The translations under genes were made by a program, and so were the position numbers. The notes beneath the pieces were generated by a model. The model was not told the DNA's origin, did no database searches, and saw only the letters and a list, made by a program, of their open reading frames with translations. Below are positions 1 to 13,500 of a stretch of 64,000 nt of DNA, in pieces. Numbering within the stretch: position 1 is the first letter of the stretch; every line of letters begins with the position of its first letter. Source of the stretch: Metallyticus violacea (taxonomy: Eukaryota; Arthropoda; Insecta; Mantodea; Metallyticidae); NCBI GenBank assembly GCA_030762175.1, contig CM060833.1:161235501-161299500 (forward strand), written 5' to 3'.

Positions 1-299
1 TAAGACACTGATTCCAAAGTGAATAGCCATGCAAGTAAATTGTTGCTTAGGTTTCATAAATCTCTAATCTGGTAAATATAATGTGGATTTTTTTTCTTCT
101 GAAGATTGAGATGGTATATAATTTACTGTTCATATCAATTAGATGGTGTATAGTACATATATATGAATAGATTAACCTTATTCTGATGCCAAGGTATATC
201 TTTGGTCACTAAAACAACTGCATTAAATGTTAATCAAAATTGTTGGTCCTCCTCTCTCTAAACAATCCCAAACGAATATGTCAAGTCATTGTTCCTGCA

Positions 300-2575
300 T
301 GGACATCATTCTGCTATAGATACCAACAGCAAACATCATGAGAAGCTGAAAATAAGTGCCAAAACATGACCAAAATACAAAGTCTATTTTATTACTGAGT
401 ACCATAGCCCCAACAATTTTGATGAAACATACAAGGCAGTAGTTGTTCTGGTGAGCAAGGAAGATCTTAAGGCATCAGAATAAGGTTCATCTGTGAAAAT
501 CTTCTTTCATACTCACCAGATGAGATTGCAATTGTGTTTAGTGCACTTATAATAAATAACTTTTCAGAAAGATATTCTCAGAATTCCCTAACGATTTCTA
601 TCTAATCAAGATGAAATTTGTTAACCATCTTCCTGATCTCTTTCTCATCAAAGTAATGTGATTTTTTTACATCTTCTGACCAATGGTTGGATCAAGAATT
701 TTGGCATAGTCTGGCATATCAGCATCTTGTCCATCCATCAATAGTTGTTTAATATGTGTACCACTTTCTTGTAAAAGACAGGTGAATTTAATGAAATATT
801 ATGTTTAATGACAGTTTTATGGAGTTCTGTTCCTTGTAAATTCAGAGTTGTTGCACAGATTTTTCATAAAATGGCCTTGGGGCTTCAGTTCTGTCTTGGA
901 GCACCTTTATGACATTTTTTATTTTCTTGTCAGCCTTAATAATGGTCTCCTGCTTGTAACTCTAAATTCTTGGAGGTCATCAGTCATAAGTCCCAAATCA
1001 AGAATGAATGTTCGTTTTTCGTTTTGAATTTCTCATTTTTTACTTCCTGAAAACAACATACAAGTGTTCCATAGTCCTGCCATAATGTGAAAATTGTCCA
1101 AAAGCTTGATGCTACCCAATGTGTGCTGAAAATTAATCAATTTTTAGCAGCTGAAGTTCCAGCACTGCAGTACATGCTTGCAGTTCTCTAGCATGTTTAG
1201 GTGAGACACAATAGAGCACATAGAACTTATCTAGGAAACTCTTAAACCTATTCACCCCACTCACATTATTTACTGTATCATTCACTGACATCTCCAGGCA
1301 ATGATTAGCATAGTGCTACAGAATGAGATTAGGAAAGTTATCTTTAAGGAGTTTTGCAATACCACTGCAACATCCAACATTACTGCAGCTCCATTACAAG
1401 TCTGGTATTAAGTGACATTTTTGGATATTCTTTCATTATTTCAAAAAACTCCAAGAAATGAATTTAATATTTCAAGGGCTATCATTCTATCTACTTCAGT
1501 CAAATCAAGAAAAAGATTTACAGGAGTAGAAAGTTCACATGAACAATGAAATAGATAATTAATAGTGAAAATTTTGGCTTCCAGATGCTGCCATGTCTTA
1601 GTGGTAAATTTGGTCACTTCAGACATTTTGTCAAAGCTCAAGTGCCCGACAGAGATCTGCTGCTGGGCTGGAGTCTTCCATCTCTTGATAAAATAGTCAG
1701 TCTGGAAGAAATATCAGCAGTGACCAATTTTACCACGTGGCAGCACCTGGGAGCCAAAATTTTATCTATGGACATGAGCCTCAGAAGCTGATGTCTCCAC
1801 ATAGATAATCAAGGTTGTTTTCTTACTGAGATTAGTGGATTCATTGGTAATTAAAGATATTTTTCTTTGTGAATCTACAATCTTGCTAATAAGCACACTT
1901 TTCATTTCTCTTCAATATGCTAAATAATATTTTAAAAAATTGAGTCGAAATAGTGGTGTGTATGTTACAATTTCGACTCAATTTTTTAAAATGTTAATAT
2001 TTGACACCACTGTTACAAAAGTTCACTATATTTTATACAATGCTAAATAATGTTGATGCATGCACAGAAGAATGAAGCATCCCATATAAATTCCATTCAG
2101 TTCCTACAAACTGATTTTGTCTTCAAAATTGTTAAATGATTGGTTCTATTAGCCCCTTTATTATAGGTTGCACATAGCTCTGATCAGCGCAATATAGCAT
2201 TTTTGTGCAGCCAAATGAGGTGCATTTTCTTTGTGATTAATTTTTTTTTTTCTGCGGCAATATAAACTGTCTTTTGCTGAATTCACCAGAATAATAAATT
2301 TCACAGTTTTCCCATTTGTTTGTCCACTCCAAGGCTTTCAACACTTCTGCATACTTCACATCCCAGCTTTTTGTTTTGAAAGAACAGCCACTCATTTTTT
2401 TTTACAGAAATACTTTTTTTGCTCTAGTATCCAGCAATTGGGCAATTCTTCGCGAAACTGAACATTTACTTGGATTATACCATCAGGCAGCTTTGTAGAC
2501 AGATCTACATTTTCTGCATTCCTCAGTTTTATTATTTTGTTTGCTGGAGTAAAATAATTACTAATTGTACTCATG
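300..2575 (-). pseudogene. Decayed hAT-type transposase (KIAA1586-like group)
   Basis: Read on the - strand from about 2574, translated fragments in shifting frames follow the order of a hAT transposase. First comes STISNYFTPA, then a zinc-finger-like segment ending HLAAQK. Next are ISLITNESTNLSKKTTLI (the ESTDxS catalytic region, near 1850) and a CNGAAVMLD segment near 1390. Last are degenerate C-terminal pieces down to about 300. Many stops and frameshifts show it is dead. It lies in an upstream intron of DDX55. A 23-bp palindrome interrupts it at 1929-1992. Confidence 0.65.
1929..1992. repeat. Perfect 23-bp inverted repeat
   Basis: Arms at 1929-1951 and 1970-1992 are exact reverse complements around an 18-base spacer. 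The spacer's AGTGGTGT is itself repeated inverted (ACACCACT) at 2005-2012. It lies within the hAT relic and its origin is unknown. Confidence 0.85.
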
Positions 2576-2589
2576 GCTTATCATTAATC

Positions 2590-3140
2590 ATTGGGATATG
2601 CTGACGTCTCTGGGAATTTTTGCAATAAATTTTCAACTGGGATGTTTCAACTGCATTGAAGCATGCATTTTTTCATGCTGGTAAGGTGAACCCAATTGAG
2701 TCATCCCTTGTAACAATTTGGACCAGTATATTGTATCCTTTATTTGGTAGTGATTGTAATGCTGGAATGCAAGTGCCATTCTTTTAATTTTCTGTTGTGA
2801 GATCAGCATATGTGGGATCTATTGTGCACAGACTTTATGAACACCTAACCTGTTATGCATTTTGAGGTAGGCTATACCATGTGAACAAACAATAGCAATA
2901 GCTATAGTGTCTACAGTTAACCATCTGTCCCTGCTTGAATTAAATCTTTAACATTACAACTTCATATCTGTGACAAATCTCTGTTGTGTGGCCAACGTTG
3001 TGTTCATCTTTGATACATGTCTGTTCTTCAGAGAAATTCTGCATCTAATTATAAACAGCTTGATATGACAGGCACTTCTCACTGTAATGGGAAGCATTTC
3101 TTTATGAATGCTCTTTGATTCCATACCTTTTGCAAACAAA
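2590..3140 (-). pseudogene. Mariner-like transposase relic
   Basis: On the - strand the fragments KSIHKEMLP, VCSHGIAYLKMHNRLG, VHKVCA and a QQKIKRMALAFQHY piece follow the order of the N-terminal helix-turn-helix and linker of a mariner transposase. The element is frameshifted and lacks its C-terminal half. It abuts the hAT relic. Confidence 0.6.
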
Positions 3141-3699
3141 AATCACACAATGCATGCTGCTTGAGGGTTGTACACTGAAAGGTGCCACCATCTTGCAATT
3201 ACTGTTTCACTGTTGTAAACATGAATTGTCTAATGCCATCATAATTGCCACCAGACTAATGCTGCAATTTAGTGACAATAGCCTCAGGTGCTTCATTTAA
3301 ACTTGTACATCCCATATCAATTTATAACTTACTTAATGACTCACCTTTTTATATGAGGGAGAATCAATAAATAAGTCAAAATTGATAAAAGAATGCTGTG
3401 AAAGAGAGACAGTAGTTTTTAATAATGTAGTAGGGGTATCAGTATGCCAGCTGAATAATTAGTTATATAAAAGATGCTAAATATCTTACAGGCCTGCACA
3501 GTCTAATTGTCATAATGTTGACCATATTCAAAGAGTATGTAACCAAAGAGCAACATGCTTGTATATTTTTGTGTGCAAATTCTATTGTAGTAATAATGAT
3601 TATAAAGATGCATCATATTTTGCATCAATTCATTTAATTGCAACTAATCCCCATATGCAATTCTAACTAATATTTTTAATCCTGTCACTGACTTGCTAA

Positions 3700-4790
3700 T
3701 GTCAACAAAATGGCATTGAAAAAGGATTAAAATAGATAGATTCTGTGTAACTATTTCTGGTGCAAAAATGTAATTCAGCAAGCAGCCATTTGACTTTCTT
3801 ACATGTATGATGTATGTTGAAAAAAATAACCAAACTTTTTAATTTTTTAAAATTTGGGCTTACCTGCATCTTACTGAGCTTTGTCTCCCTTGAAGTAATC
3901 ATCCCTTCTGTTGATACATCTCTCTTAATGGCATTTGGGCTTCTAAAAGCAGTTGTGATAAGCATTTTCAAGATTGTTGAAGTTCTTTCTGCAAATTTTG
4001 TTTTATCTTCTCAACTAAGTTGAATCTTCATCCTTTCATCATGATTTTCAGCTTTAAAAATAAAAAAAAATCTGCAGGTGCTAAGTCTGGAGAGTATGGA
4101 AGGTGGGGAAGAACAATAATCTTGTTCATATAAAAGTTGCAAACAAGCATGATGCATAATTATATTGCAGGATCCATGAATTATTCCTCCATAGTCCAGG
4201 TTCTTTTTCATGTTTTCATCAACAGCACTTTGACATTTGACCTGATCCAACAAGCTTTTCGGCCTTGAAGATTTTCCAGCCTATTATTATGATTGAACTT
4301 TTACCTTAACATTGTAACTATAGACCCATGTTTCTTCACCATTGATTATTCTGTTCGCAATAGTTATAATCCAAGAGCTACTGACAGATTGCAATTGTAT
4401 TTCTCCTCCTGTGTAAACAACTGAGTGACAAACTTCACTGCAACACAATGTATACCAAACATTTGTCTCAGGATTTCATGACATAATTCCACAGAAAGTT
4501 ACACTCTTTGACAATTTCTTGAAAAGTAAGGCATCAATTTTCAAGGATAATCTCATTAATTCTGTCCACATGAGCATCATCAGCAGACATTGATGTGATT
4601 CTAAGATGCTGGTCATCAACTATGGATTTCCAAGCACTTTTAAACTGCATATGCAACTTATAGCACTGCATACAGCTTAAACATTTATTTCCATAAGCTT
4701 TTTTCATCATCTCATGAATTTCAATAAAGGAGTTATAAAGTTTCATGCAAACTATCATATTAAAGCACTGCTCATGATAATGTTCCATCT
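3700..4790 (-). pseudogene. Mariner-like transposase relic, nearly full length
   Basis: The N-terminus near 4788 reads HEQCFNMIVCMKLYNSFIEIHEMMKKAYG, split over the mariner N-terminal helix-turn-helix, then an SMSADDAHVDRINEIILEN linker. Further on are NRIINGEETWVYSY (the GDETW motif, near 4340), a QVKCQSAVDEN piece, and a degenerate PHPPYSPDLAP-like region near 4100. Stops and indels show it is inactive. Confidence 0.65.
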
Positions 4791-4799
4791 AAATAAATG

Positions 4800-5640
4800 C
4801 AGAACACTCATAACACTGTTACAAAGAAAGTGTATGGAACTCGGTTGAAATAAGATGACATTGTGTGAAAAATAGGATGTATCTAGTCAAGGTTAGAGTT
4901 AATCAGTGCTACCAATTTCTTTTGCTATGACATTTCTTTGTTGCAAAATTTTCAAAGGTCAGATATTTTTTTAACAGATCTTATATTACCATCTGGCCAT
5001 CCCTCTTGGCAGATTTGGTAGAGTTAGATTGATAGCTGCAAGCAAGCTCAAAATTTCAAAAAGCCAATAACATCATAAAAATTTGCCTCAAAAGTTCTAT
5101 AGTCATACCATTCTTTTCAATGATGGATTGTGGTAAAGAGTATCAATTCTTACTGTTCTTTAATCTTGAGTCATTCACATAGTTCATTCTGAATTTTCCT
5201 AACTATATTATTTTTAGAAATGTTATGTTATTAAATTATGTTCAGAAATAATTGGACATGTAAAATGTTTTCTAGATTGCATTTGGTTTAACGTTCTTCA
5301 TATAGCCATTTGTGGTGTACTTGTTGACTAGTACTACCAATTTAAAGTTCAATTTATCTGCTCTTTCGCTTGTTTTTGATTGATAGTCCTGCTTATAAGT
5401 ATGCATGTACTTTGAGACTGATAAAGTTAGTCAATCACAACTTTCTTCAAATCCTCATATTTTCTGCATTTTTTTATCTTCTCTGTACAACCAAATGCAG
5501 TGATTGAATTGCACTTTTATTATTGTTTGTGTAGCAAATGAAATGTTCAATTAACAGCAAGTTATTTCTAATGAACATTAGTGTTTTCACTGTTTTAAAA
5601 GGATCACACTTATCTGATAAAGAAAATGCTTTATGCTTTA
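4800..5640. other. Intronic sequence, nothing recognised
   Basis: AT-rich sequence without a coding frame, repeat or motif I can name. It probably contains older transposon debris continuing from the mariner. Confidence 0.5.
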
Positions 5641-5642
5641 TA

Positions 5643-5850
5643 CTCCTGAGCAGGAGGTCTTTTCCAGGTTTTCCTCAGTCCTCATGAATGGCAAATGCCA
5701 AGGAGATACTCTAAACTTAAGCTTGGAAGCTTCACTCCCTTTAAAAAAAAAAATCCTTTTTTAATTTATCATTTCATCTCATATATCATCAGTGTACACC
5801 GCCTGTGATGCATCAGAGTAAAAGCGGGCATTAAACATCATTTAAAAAAA
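5643..5850 (+). repeat. SINE family 1 copy
   Basis: It shares its body with copies at 28950-29105 and 39815-40070: GGTTTTCCTCAGTCCT, GGCAAATGCC, a short A-run, CATTTCATCTCATATATCAT, then CACCGCCTGTGATGC and CATTAAACA. This copy keeps only the end of the tRNA-like head. Confidence 0.7.
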
Positions 5851-6309
5851 AAAAAAGCACCAGAAATAACCATGAACTGACTGGCAAAAATTACCAGACT
5901 TAGCACATCAAGGAATACAGTGAATGTTAGACAGTAATACAAGTGTGAACTTTGCAGATCCATATCAAAAGGCTTTATATGCAAGTAAATAACAAAGGAC
6001 CTCAAAAAAGCATGTATTATATTAGATAAATAAACGAGCATTTTATGGCATTTAACATATATAAAATCATAACTTCAGATATTTTTCCATAAGTAAAAGC
6101 GGAATGTAAAATAGTTTTTTTATTACAATTTAAAATATGCTAATGGCTAAAATAAATTCATGCCTTATTTATTTTTCGGTGTCTATTTTGCCCTTAAATT
6201 TGGAATATACTGCCTAAAGTGTAACATGAATAGCACTCATATGGACACACCACCATGATTTAGCAGGATATTAACAAAAACAAAAAACTAACCATACTTT
6301 TGAATCATT

Positions 6310-6480
6310 CTGATTGGAATCTCAGGTCATGGCTGGGACTTAAAATATGGATCTTCATCTTACCATGCAGATGCTCTTCCATCTGAGCTACTGTGCCCTG
6401 TTCAACCACAACCACAAGCTTCCCCATCTGTGAATATATGCGCTGGAGACCTCTAAGGTTATTTTGTTAAGATATCCATA
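6310..6480 (-). repeat. SINE family 3 copy (tRNA-derived head)
   Basis: On the - strand it contains AGCTCAGATGGAAGAGCA, a clear pol III box A of tRNA type, and a degenerate box B downstream. Related fragments are at 6940-7035, 37610-37700 and 37740-37985. Confidence 0.65.
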
Positions 6481-6939
6481 TAAAGCAACTCAAAACCTTT
6501 GCGTACTTGTGGCCTAGGCTTCATAGTTAACTTATTTCTTAATATTCTCATAATTTCAGAGTTTTCCGATCCCTTTGAGCTTTTATGTGAACAATTAAGC
6601 TAGATGTAATCACATTCACTGATTTTCTTTAATTTTAGATGTAATACCTATATTATCTATAGTATTCTTAAATGTTGGTGCTCATTCTATAACTGTGATT
6701 ATCAATTCATCTTTTTCTTTCTTTCATTTTATAAATTTCTGTCTCATTTTTCAGATTTCCATCTATATTTGGCTATTTCATTTAAAGAATCAAAACAAAT
6801 GCAGACAAATAAGCCCCATTTGTCTTTCTTTTATTGCAGCATTCACTTTTGTTAACTTAAATCAGATTTAACCTGAAAGCATAATTTTCTTTCAATGTCT
6901 GTAATCAGTCTGCAAAAATTTGAGATCATTGGCTTACAT

Positions 6940-7035
6940 GCCAAATCTTTAAACTACCAGCCCTGTCTGACCACAATTGCAAATCTCTCCCATCTGAGTC
7001 TATATATGTACCCATTGACCTAACATGGCTTGAGT
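6940..7035 (-). repeat. SINE family 3 fragment
   Basis: The - strand reads GACTCAGATGGGAGAG and TGTGGTCAGACAGGGCTGG, matching the 5' part of the copy at 6310-6480. It lies just before a DDX55 exon. Confidence 0.5.
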
Positions 7036-7187
7036 GGAAAAAAATATTAACTTTTAATATTTCCTCCAGTATTGTTTAAGAGCACTGTTCACATAAATAT
7101 CAGCAATTAATGTATTTAAAATGCATAGATCAATAAATTTTCCATGATCAAGGTTCATGTTATTCTCATTGTGTATTAATTATGTAG

Positions 7188-7393
7188 GAGCACTGATTTG
7201 CACTGATGTCATGGCAAGAGGTGTGGATATAGCAGAAATTGATTGGGTCATTCAATATGATCCACCAAGCTCAGCTGCCTCCTTTGTACATCGTTGTGGA
7301 AGAACAGCAAGGATAGGCAATGAAGGTTCAGCACTGGTCATGCTTTTACCTAGTGAAGATGCTTATGTTGACTTCATTTATCGTAATCAGAAA
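7188..7393 (+). CDS. DDX55: DDX55 exon: helicase motifs V and VI
   Basis: The acceptor is TATGTAG and the donor GTAAGT. The exon starts in phase with the last two bases of a Gly codon. It encodes [11 protein letters not shown], then [21 protein letters not shown] split over residues 24-44, and ends at RNQK. It is the most conserved piece of the gene and fixes the identification. Confidence 0.95.
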
Positions 7394-10300
7394 GTAAGTG
7401 TTGTTTCATATTAAAGTACATCATAGCTGGCAAAAGTCTTATAGTGTACGGACCATTACTGAGTGAATATTTAATTAACATTTTGACTCTTTGGGAGATG
7501 CATGAAAAAGATCATGTAATTGATGGACTGTTTTTGCCAACAATAAGGTTTGTTAAAATCATAGAATAACCAAGCGCATTCTATTTATACTCAGGTACGG
7601 CTTCTGGAGATGCCAAAACCGAAGTTGCTAGATGAGGTTATTAGTTCTCTGAGATCCTTGCAAATGAAAGATCGTGCACTAATGGACAAGGCTAACAGAG
7701 CATTTGTATCATATATACAGGCTTATGCCAAGCATGAATGCAACATTATTTTAAGGCTTAAAGGTAAAGTAAAATACTTTTCAGAATTAATATTCTTCTG
7801 TTCAGCATTTATTTATATTTTAATCATTGGCAGCATTTTTGCTTTCCATCCGGTGGATCCAGATTGACTGTGTCCTGTATGAAACAGTTGCCTGAATGAG
7901 AAGACAAATATCAAGTAACTTGTGACATTAAGAGCAATGGACCCATTTGCATCATCAGAGTAGATTAATTTTTTAAAAATTATAAATCTTTAAAAAAAAA
8001 TTTATTCATATGGAACTTAACACAGTGAAGCTCATGTGAATTGAATCTGTCGTCTTAACACTCTTCATGCTTCACTAACCTTAAAAATATACGTAACCGG
8101 TTTCAAAGATATGTTATCTCCATCTTCGGCCGTGGACGACTCGATATGGCTTGAAGCCTACTAATTAAATTTTTTAAAAGTTGTAAATCTTTAAAAAAAA
8201 AAAAATTCATATGGAACTAACACAGTGAAGCTCATGTGAATTGAATCTGTCGACTTAACACTCTTCATGCTTCACTAACCTTAAAAATATACGGAACCGG
8301 TTTCAAAGATATGTTATCTGCATCTTCGGCCGTGGACGACTCGATATAGCTTGAAGCCTACTAATTAAATTTTTTAAAAATTGTAAATCTTTAAAAAAAA
8401 AAAATTTCATATGGAACTAACACAGTGAAGCTCATGTGAATTGAATCTGTCGTCTTAACAGTCTTCATGCTTCACTAACCTTATAAATATATGGAACGAG
8501 TTTCAAAGATATGTTATCTCCATCTTCGGCCGTGGACAACTGGTGTGAAAGGTTGTTGTTACATAGTATCAGAAGCAATGTTCTGCTCTGGTGAAACTTT
8601 TATGAACTTAAAATTTAGATTTTCTTCTTTTGGAATGTCAAAATTCATCAAATGATCCTCATGTTTGTAGATGTAAATCTTTTCCCAAATATCCGATTCT
8701 ACTGGTCCCTGTACAGCTCTCAATGATTCAACCTTTTTCTTTATATCATAATTTTCAGTCCAAAAGTGATATGCCACCGCTGATTTTTCTATTTTTTTGC
8801 AATTTAAATTCCTCATATGTTCTTTTAGATGTATTCCCACATTCCTCTTAGTTTTTCCTATGTAGATCTTATCACATTCAGCACATGAAATCTTGTAAAT
8901 TCCTGCTTTTTTCTCCTTTGGGGTATTATCTGTAGTATTGTCTTTCAAAACGTTGTTTAGACTAAATCTATTAGTGGGAGCCAATTTTATATTAACATCT
9001 TTAAATATTTTTTGGAATTTATACATCACTGTTGGGTTATATGTAAATTTTTAAAAGACAATACTACAGATAATACCCCAAAGGAGAAAAAAGCAGAAAT
9101 TTACAAGATTTCATGTGCTGAATGTGATAAGACCTACATAGGAAAAACTAAGAGGAATGTGCGGATACGTCTAAAAGAACATATGAGGAATTTAAAATAC
9201 AAACAAATAGAAAAATCAGCGGTATATCTCTTTTGGACCGAAAATCATGATATAAAGAAAAAAGTTGAATTATTGAGAGCTGTACAGGAACCAGTAGAAT
9301 TGGATATTTGGAAAAAGATTTACATCTACAAACATAAGGATCATTTGATGAATTTTGACATTCCAAAAGAAGAAAATCTAAATTTTAAGTTCATAAAAGT
9401 TTCACCAGAGCAGAACATTGCTTCTGATACCACGTAACAACAACCTTTCACAGTTGTCCACGGCCGAAGATGGAGATAACATATCTTTGAAACCGGTTCC
9501 ATATATTTTTAAGGTTAGTGAAGCATGAAGAGTGTTAAGACGACAGATTCAAAACCTAATGAACTTCGAGTTTCATCCTATGGATGAACTCAGCAATTTC
9601 CTACTTCAGCCAACAGATGCCAATACAGAAACATCCAGGTGTCTAGCCATTGTTTCGAGTAACGGTGGTTCAGTGAGCAATTGAAAATGGGAGAGATTCT
9701 CTGAAAACGTATCTTATTTTATGTAAGTAAATGGAGTTTAGTGTAAAAAATCAATACCTAAGTTTAGAATGAGAGATATGTTTTATTTCAGCTAATGTCC
9801 ACTGTAAACAGTATCAAGATGTTCAAGAAAGTTTTGGATTTGACAGATGCCTCAAACATCCTGAGTACCTCATATATAGAGGCGGTTTATTATAATTCAT
9901 TACTGTTTACCATATGATTCAAGAAATATTGTACAGCATGTAACAAATGACTTGAACTCAGCTCTCTTATTATTATAAATCATCAGTTAATGTTGATTTT
10001 TATTTGTGAAAGCCTGTATTTCCAATTTCATAAATACTAATACTAAGATAATACGTTTGGTTCCCCCCCCTCACTTAGATATAGTTTTAATTAACATTTT
10101 ATTTTTGCAGCCATCCTTAATTAGTAATATAAAAACAACCTGAATGATCACATTCTTGTTTCAAGTCTTCCTTCATTTTGAATAATCCCCCATTCCCTGC
10201 TCAGCTATATCAGCATATGTAGGAACAGTTGATTTAAAACATTACCAGCAAAACATAAGGCATTTACCTATCAAATTACTTTAGTTGCTTGAGAGCTACA

Positions 10301-10518
10301 GACCAAAATCATCAAACCAGTAGCAAAATATATAAAGGATGATCATCAAAGGATAAAAAACTATAATTAAAAATCCACCAAGTTGACTTTGAAAAAAGAA
10401 AAAATGTTTCACAATGTTATTGAGGGCTAAACCTAACACAAAACTATCAAGCAATATCTAAACGAGACTAAAACTAGTATTTTTTAAGCTTTTGAAAATA
10501 ATTTCAGTATTGGCACAT

Positions 10519-10573
<55 letters not shown>

Positions 10574-13500
10574 TGATAACAACAACGATATCAACAGCAC
10601 AATTGAATTTATTGAAATGCTAAGAAAAAATTACAAATACAAACTACAAAGGGGCCTCCACCTATCTGGCTCAGGCTATTACAGGTATGACCCCTCACAT
10701 TTACAAAAAATTTAAATACAATAATTGATTTTATACTATCATGTTTATCATTCTAATATAACTAACAAAATAAAAATTTCCACCTTGATTACATCAGTCG
10801 CCAGTCCCTGGTTCATAAGGAGTAGCCTACTGGAATTCCAGGAGACCAGGCTCCGGCCGAATCCAAGGCCCTAAAATAAAGGTTTTCAATTACTCTTCCT
10901 GTGCTGTGCAATCTCTACCAACTACTGCTTTCTTTATTTCTAAAATGCCTACTATAATGCTACATTTATTCACCTTCTAAAAACAATTTCAATCACAACC
11001 TAAATAATTGAATCAAATTTAATATATTTCCACTCCCTGCTCTAATACTTTATCTAAATTCTAATATAATTTAAACAAGTTACCACCCTTTAAATTATTT
11101 GATTTACTTCCCTTCGTAGTACCCAGTTCAATTTATTTTTAACTTTACTCAGGAATTCCCTTACAGTCCTGCTATCTTTACTGAAGATTTTCCATTAAGG
11201 CTATTTTTCTATATAATTAAAAACATTTCTCATTTATAAACTTTCTTCTCCAAAATCCCATCCCTATGCACTGATACGCTATATGTTCTATATCTTCCTT
11301 TCTTCCACTATTGGACACTAATTCTGAGGAAACCTTTTCCTTATTCCTTTTAATTTCCCCACACTTGCTTTTTATCCATGCAATACTCTCTCTTCGTTCT
11401 TTATTTGATTTATCAGTATACTTCTCCCTTTCCCATTTATTTTTTATGGGTTTATAAAATACTAAAGATCTTTTGCCCACTATCTCGCTAAATAGTTTTT
11501 GTATTTCTATATCTTCCAATCTCCTCTTACAGTTTTCTAAAGACCATTTATATTGTTTTCCCTCCTCTTCCAAATATCTCCCATTCCAGTGTTCTCCAAA
11601 ATTATCCTATTACTCCACCCATTACTCCATAGACTCTTTTCTTGAAATCGTGAGCATTTCCTTAAAAATTTCTTTCATTTAAATTTAGAGTTCTAAATCA
11701 ATATTTAAGAGTTCTCTCCATAATTACATCTTTCCTTACCACTCTTCCCATTTCAATTTGTGCAACTTCCTTTGCTGTTGTGCTTGGTAGGCCTAAAATT
11801 TCCTTACAAAACATCTTATGCGCATTATCCACAATTTCCCACCCTCCTTCCTGTCTCCATATTTCAATACTATACAACATTTTTATCTCAACCACTATAT
11901 TATATATTTTTTCTAGCCACTTAACATTTATATCTATTATTCTATATTTACAACCTCTAAGTGCTGCCATTGCTCCTTTCCCTTTTGCCAAAGCCAGTTT
12001 TTTCTGCTTTTCCCATTACCCACCCCCATCTATTTTAACTCCTAAATAAATGCAATCCCCAACTATATTATATTCTTTATCTTCTTTCTTCCACTTCTCA
12101 TATTTAATCAATTTTGCCCCTTTCTTGAATATTATTATTTAAGTCTTCTCCTGATTTGCCTTCAAGCTACAATCATTACAATATTTATCTATTTGCTGCA
12201 AGGATTTCAATTGTTGAGATGGATCCTACAATAGGTCTACTGCAAATAATAACTCCAGGATTGTAATTATTAACTGGCAATTAATTAAATTAGAAACTAA
12301 AGGAACTCTATGCTCCTAATAAGAGCAATTTCTACATCGAAGATTAAGAAAATAATGGCAACAATAAATGTAATTTCAACTACCAAAATTTAATATTCAA
12401 GCAATATTTATAAGAATAGCACTCTTTCCAATCTCTGTTAATATGTCATCAATAAACAAATTAAAGAACACTAGGCTTAACTTACACCCTTACCTTATCC
12501 CCTTCTCTTGATTTATTTCTGTTGTTATCCCCCCTTCCCCTGTTTTCACACAAAAATGAATATTCACTATATGAAAACTTACTCTCTTACTTTATTTTAA
12601 CTCTGTGCAATTGTATGCTTTCTCTAATTCAACAAGTATCATGTACAGTTTTTCCCTCTTGTCTTTTAAGTATTTATCCACTAATGTTTTTATAATGAAT
12701 ATTTTATCCACCATGCGTCTCCCCCTATGAAATTCCATTTGAAATTCTGAGATTATTTTATAGTCCTCAACCCAATTTTGAGGCGATATGTCAAAATGCC
12801 TATAAAATCTTTTCCAACATTCGAAAACAATGTAATACCTCTGTAATTTTTTGGCATATCTACACTTCCCTTTCCGGTGTATATTGGGTAAATGATTGCT
12901 TTCCTTCAATTTTCTAGTACATTTTCATTTAGTAGTATTGACTGAACTTGCGCTCTTGTACAGTTGGCTGTGTTGGCTGAGCTTATGCTCGTGGTAGTTA
13001 CCCTGTAGCTTCCGACCTCCCCTTTTAAAGAGAAGTCATGGTCGCTACATTTTCATTTTTCATAATTAAGTTAAACAGTCCTTAAGTAGCTTAACTCTTT
13101 AAAATTAAAATGTAAATTGGAACTTGCACAGTAAAGCCAATCATATAATTGATATTATTGTATGATTTAGTTGGACTACACACTCTTAATGCTTCACTTA
13201 CTTGTCATAATGTATGGAACCGGTTTCAAGAACATTTAGTTCTATGCATTATGACAAGTAAGTGAAGCATTAAGAGTGCGTACTTCAACTAAATCATACA
13301 ATAATAACTCTGTTTACATCACAGCACCATTCTTTCATTAATTCTGGTGGAATACCATCTATTCCTGTTGCTTTATTCTTTTTCATTAATTTCATTTGTT
13401 TAACTACTTCTTCATCCCTGACCTCATTATCCAACATTTCTATATAGCGCATTCCTACTTCTAACCTTGGTGTTGCTTTTAAACCATTATGCTCACCAAA

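Noticed and set aside
1..7180. Upstream DDX55 exons (DEAD and SAT motifs)
   Set aside because: I looked on the + strand for the motifs preceding the TDVMARG exon and found none; the region is transposon relics and AT-rich intron.
8630..8851. + strand frame opposite the GIY-YIG copy (and the - frame 9148-9366)
   Set aside because: Both are antisense shadows of the GIY-YIG coding sequence; they resemble each other only because the element is present in both orientations.
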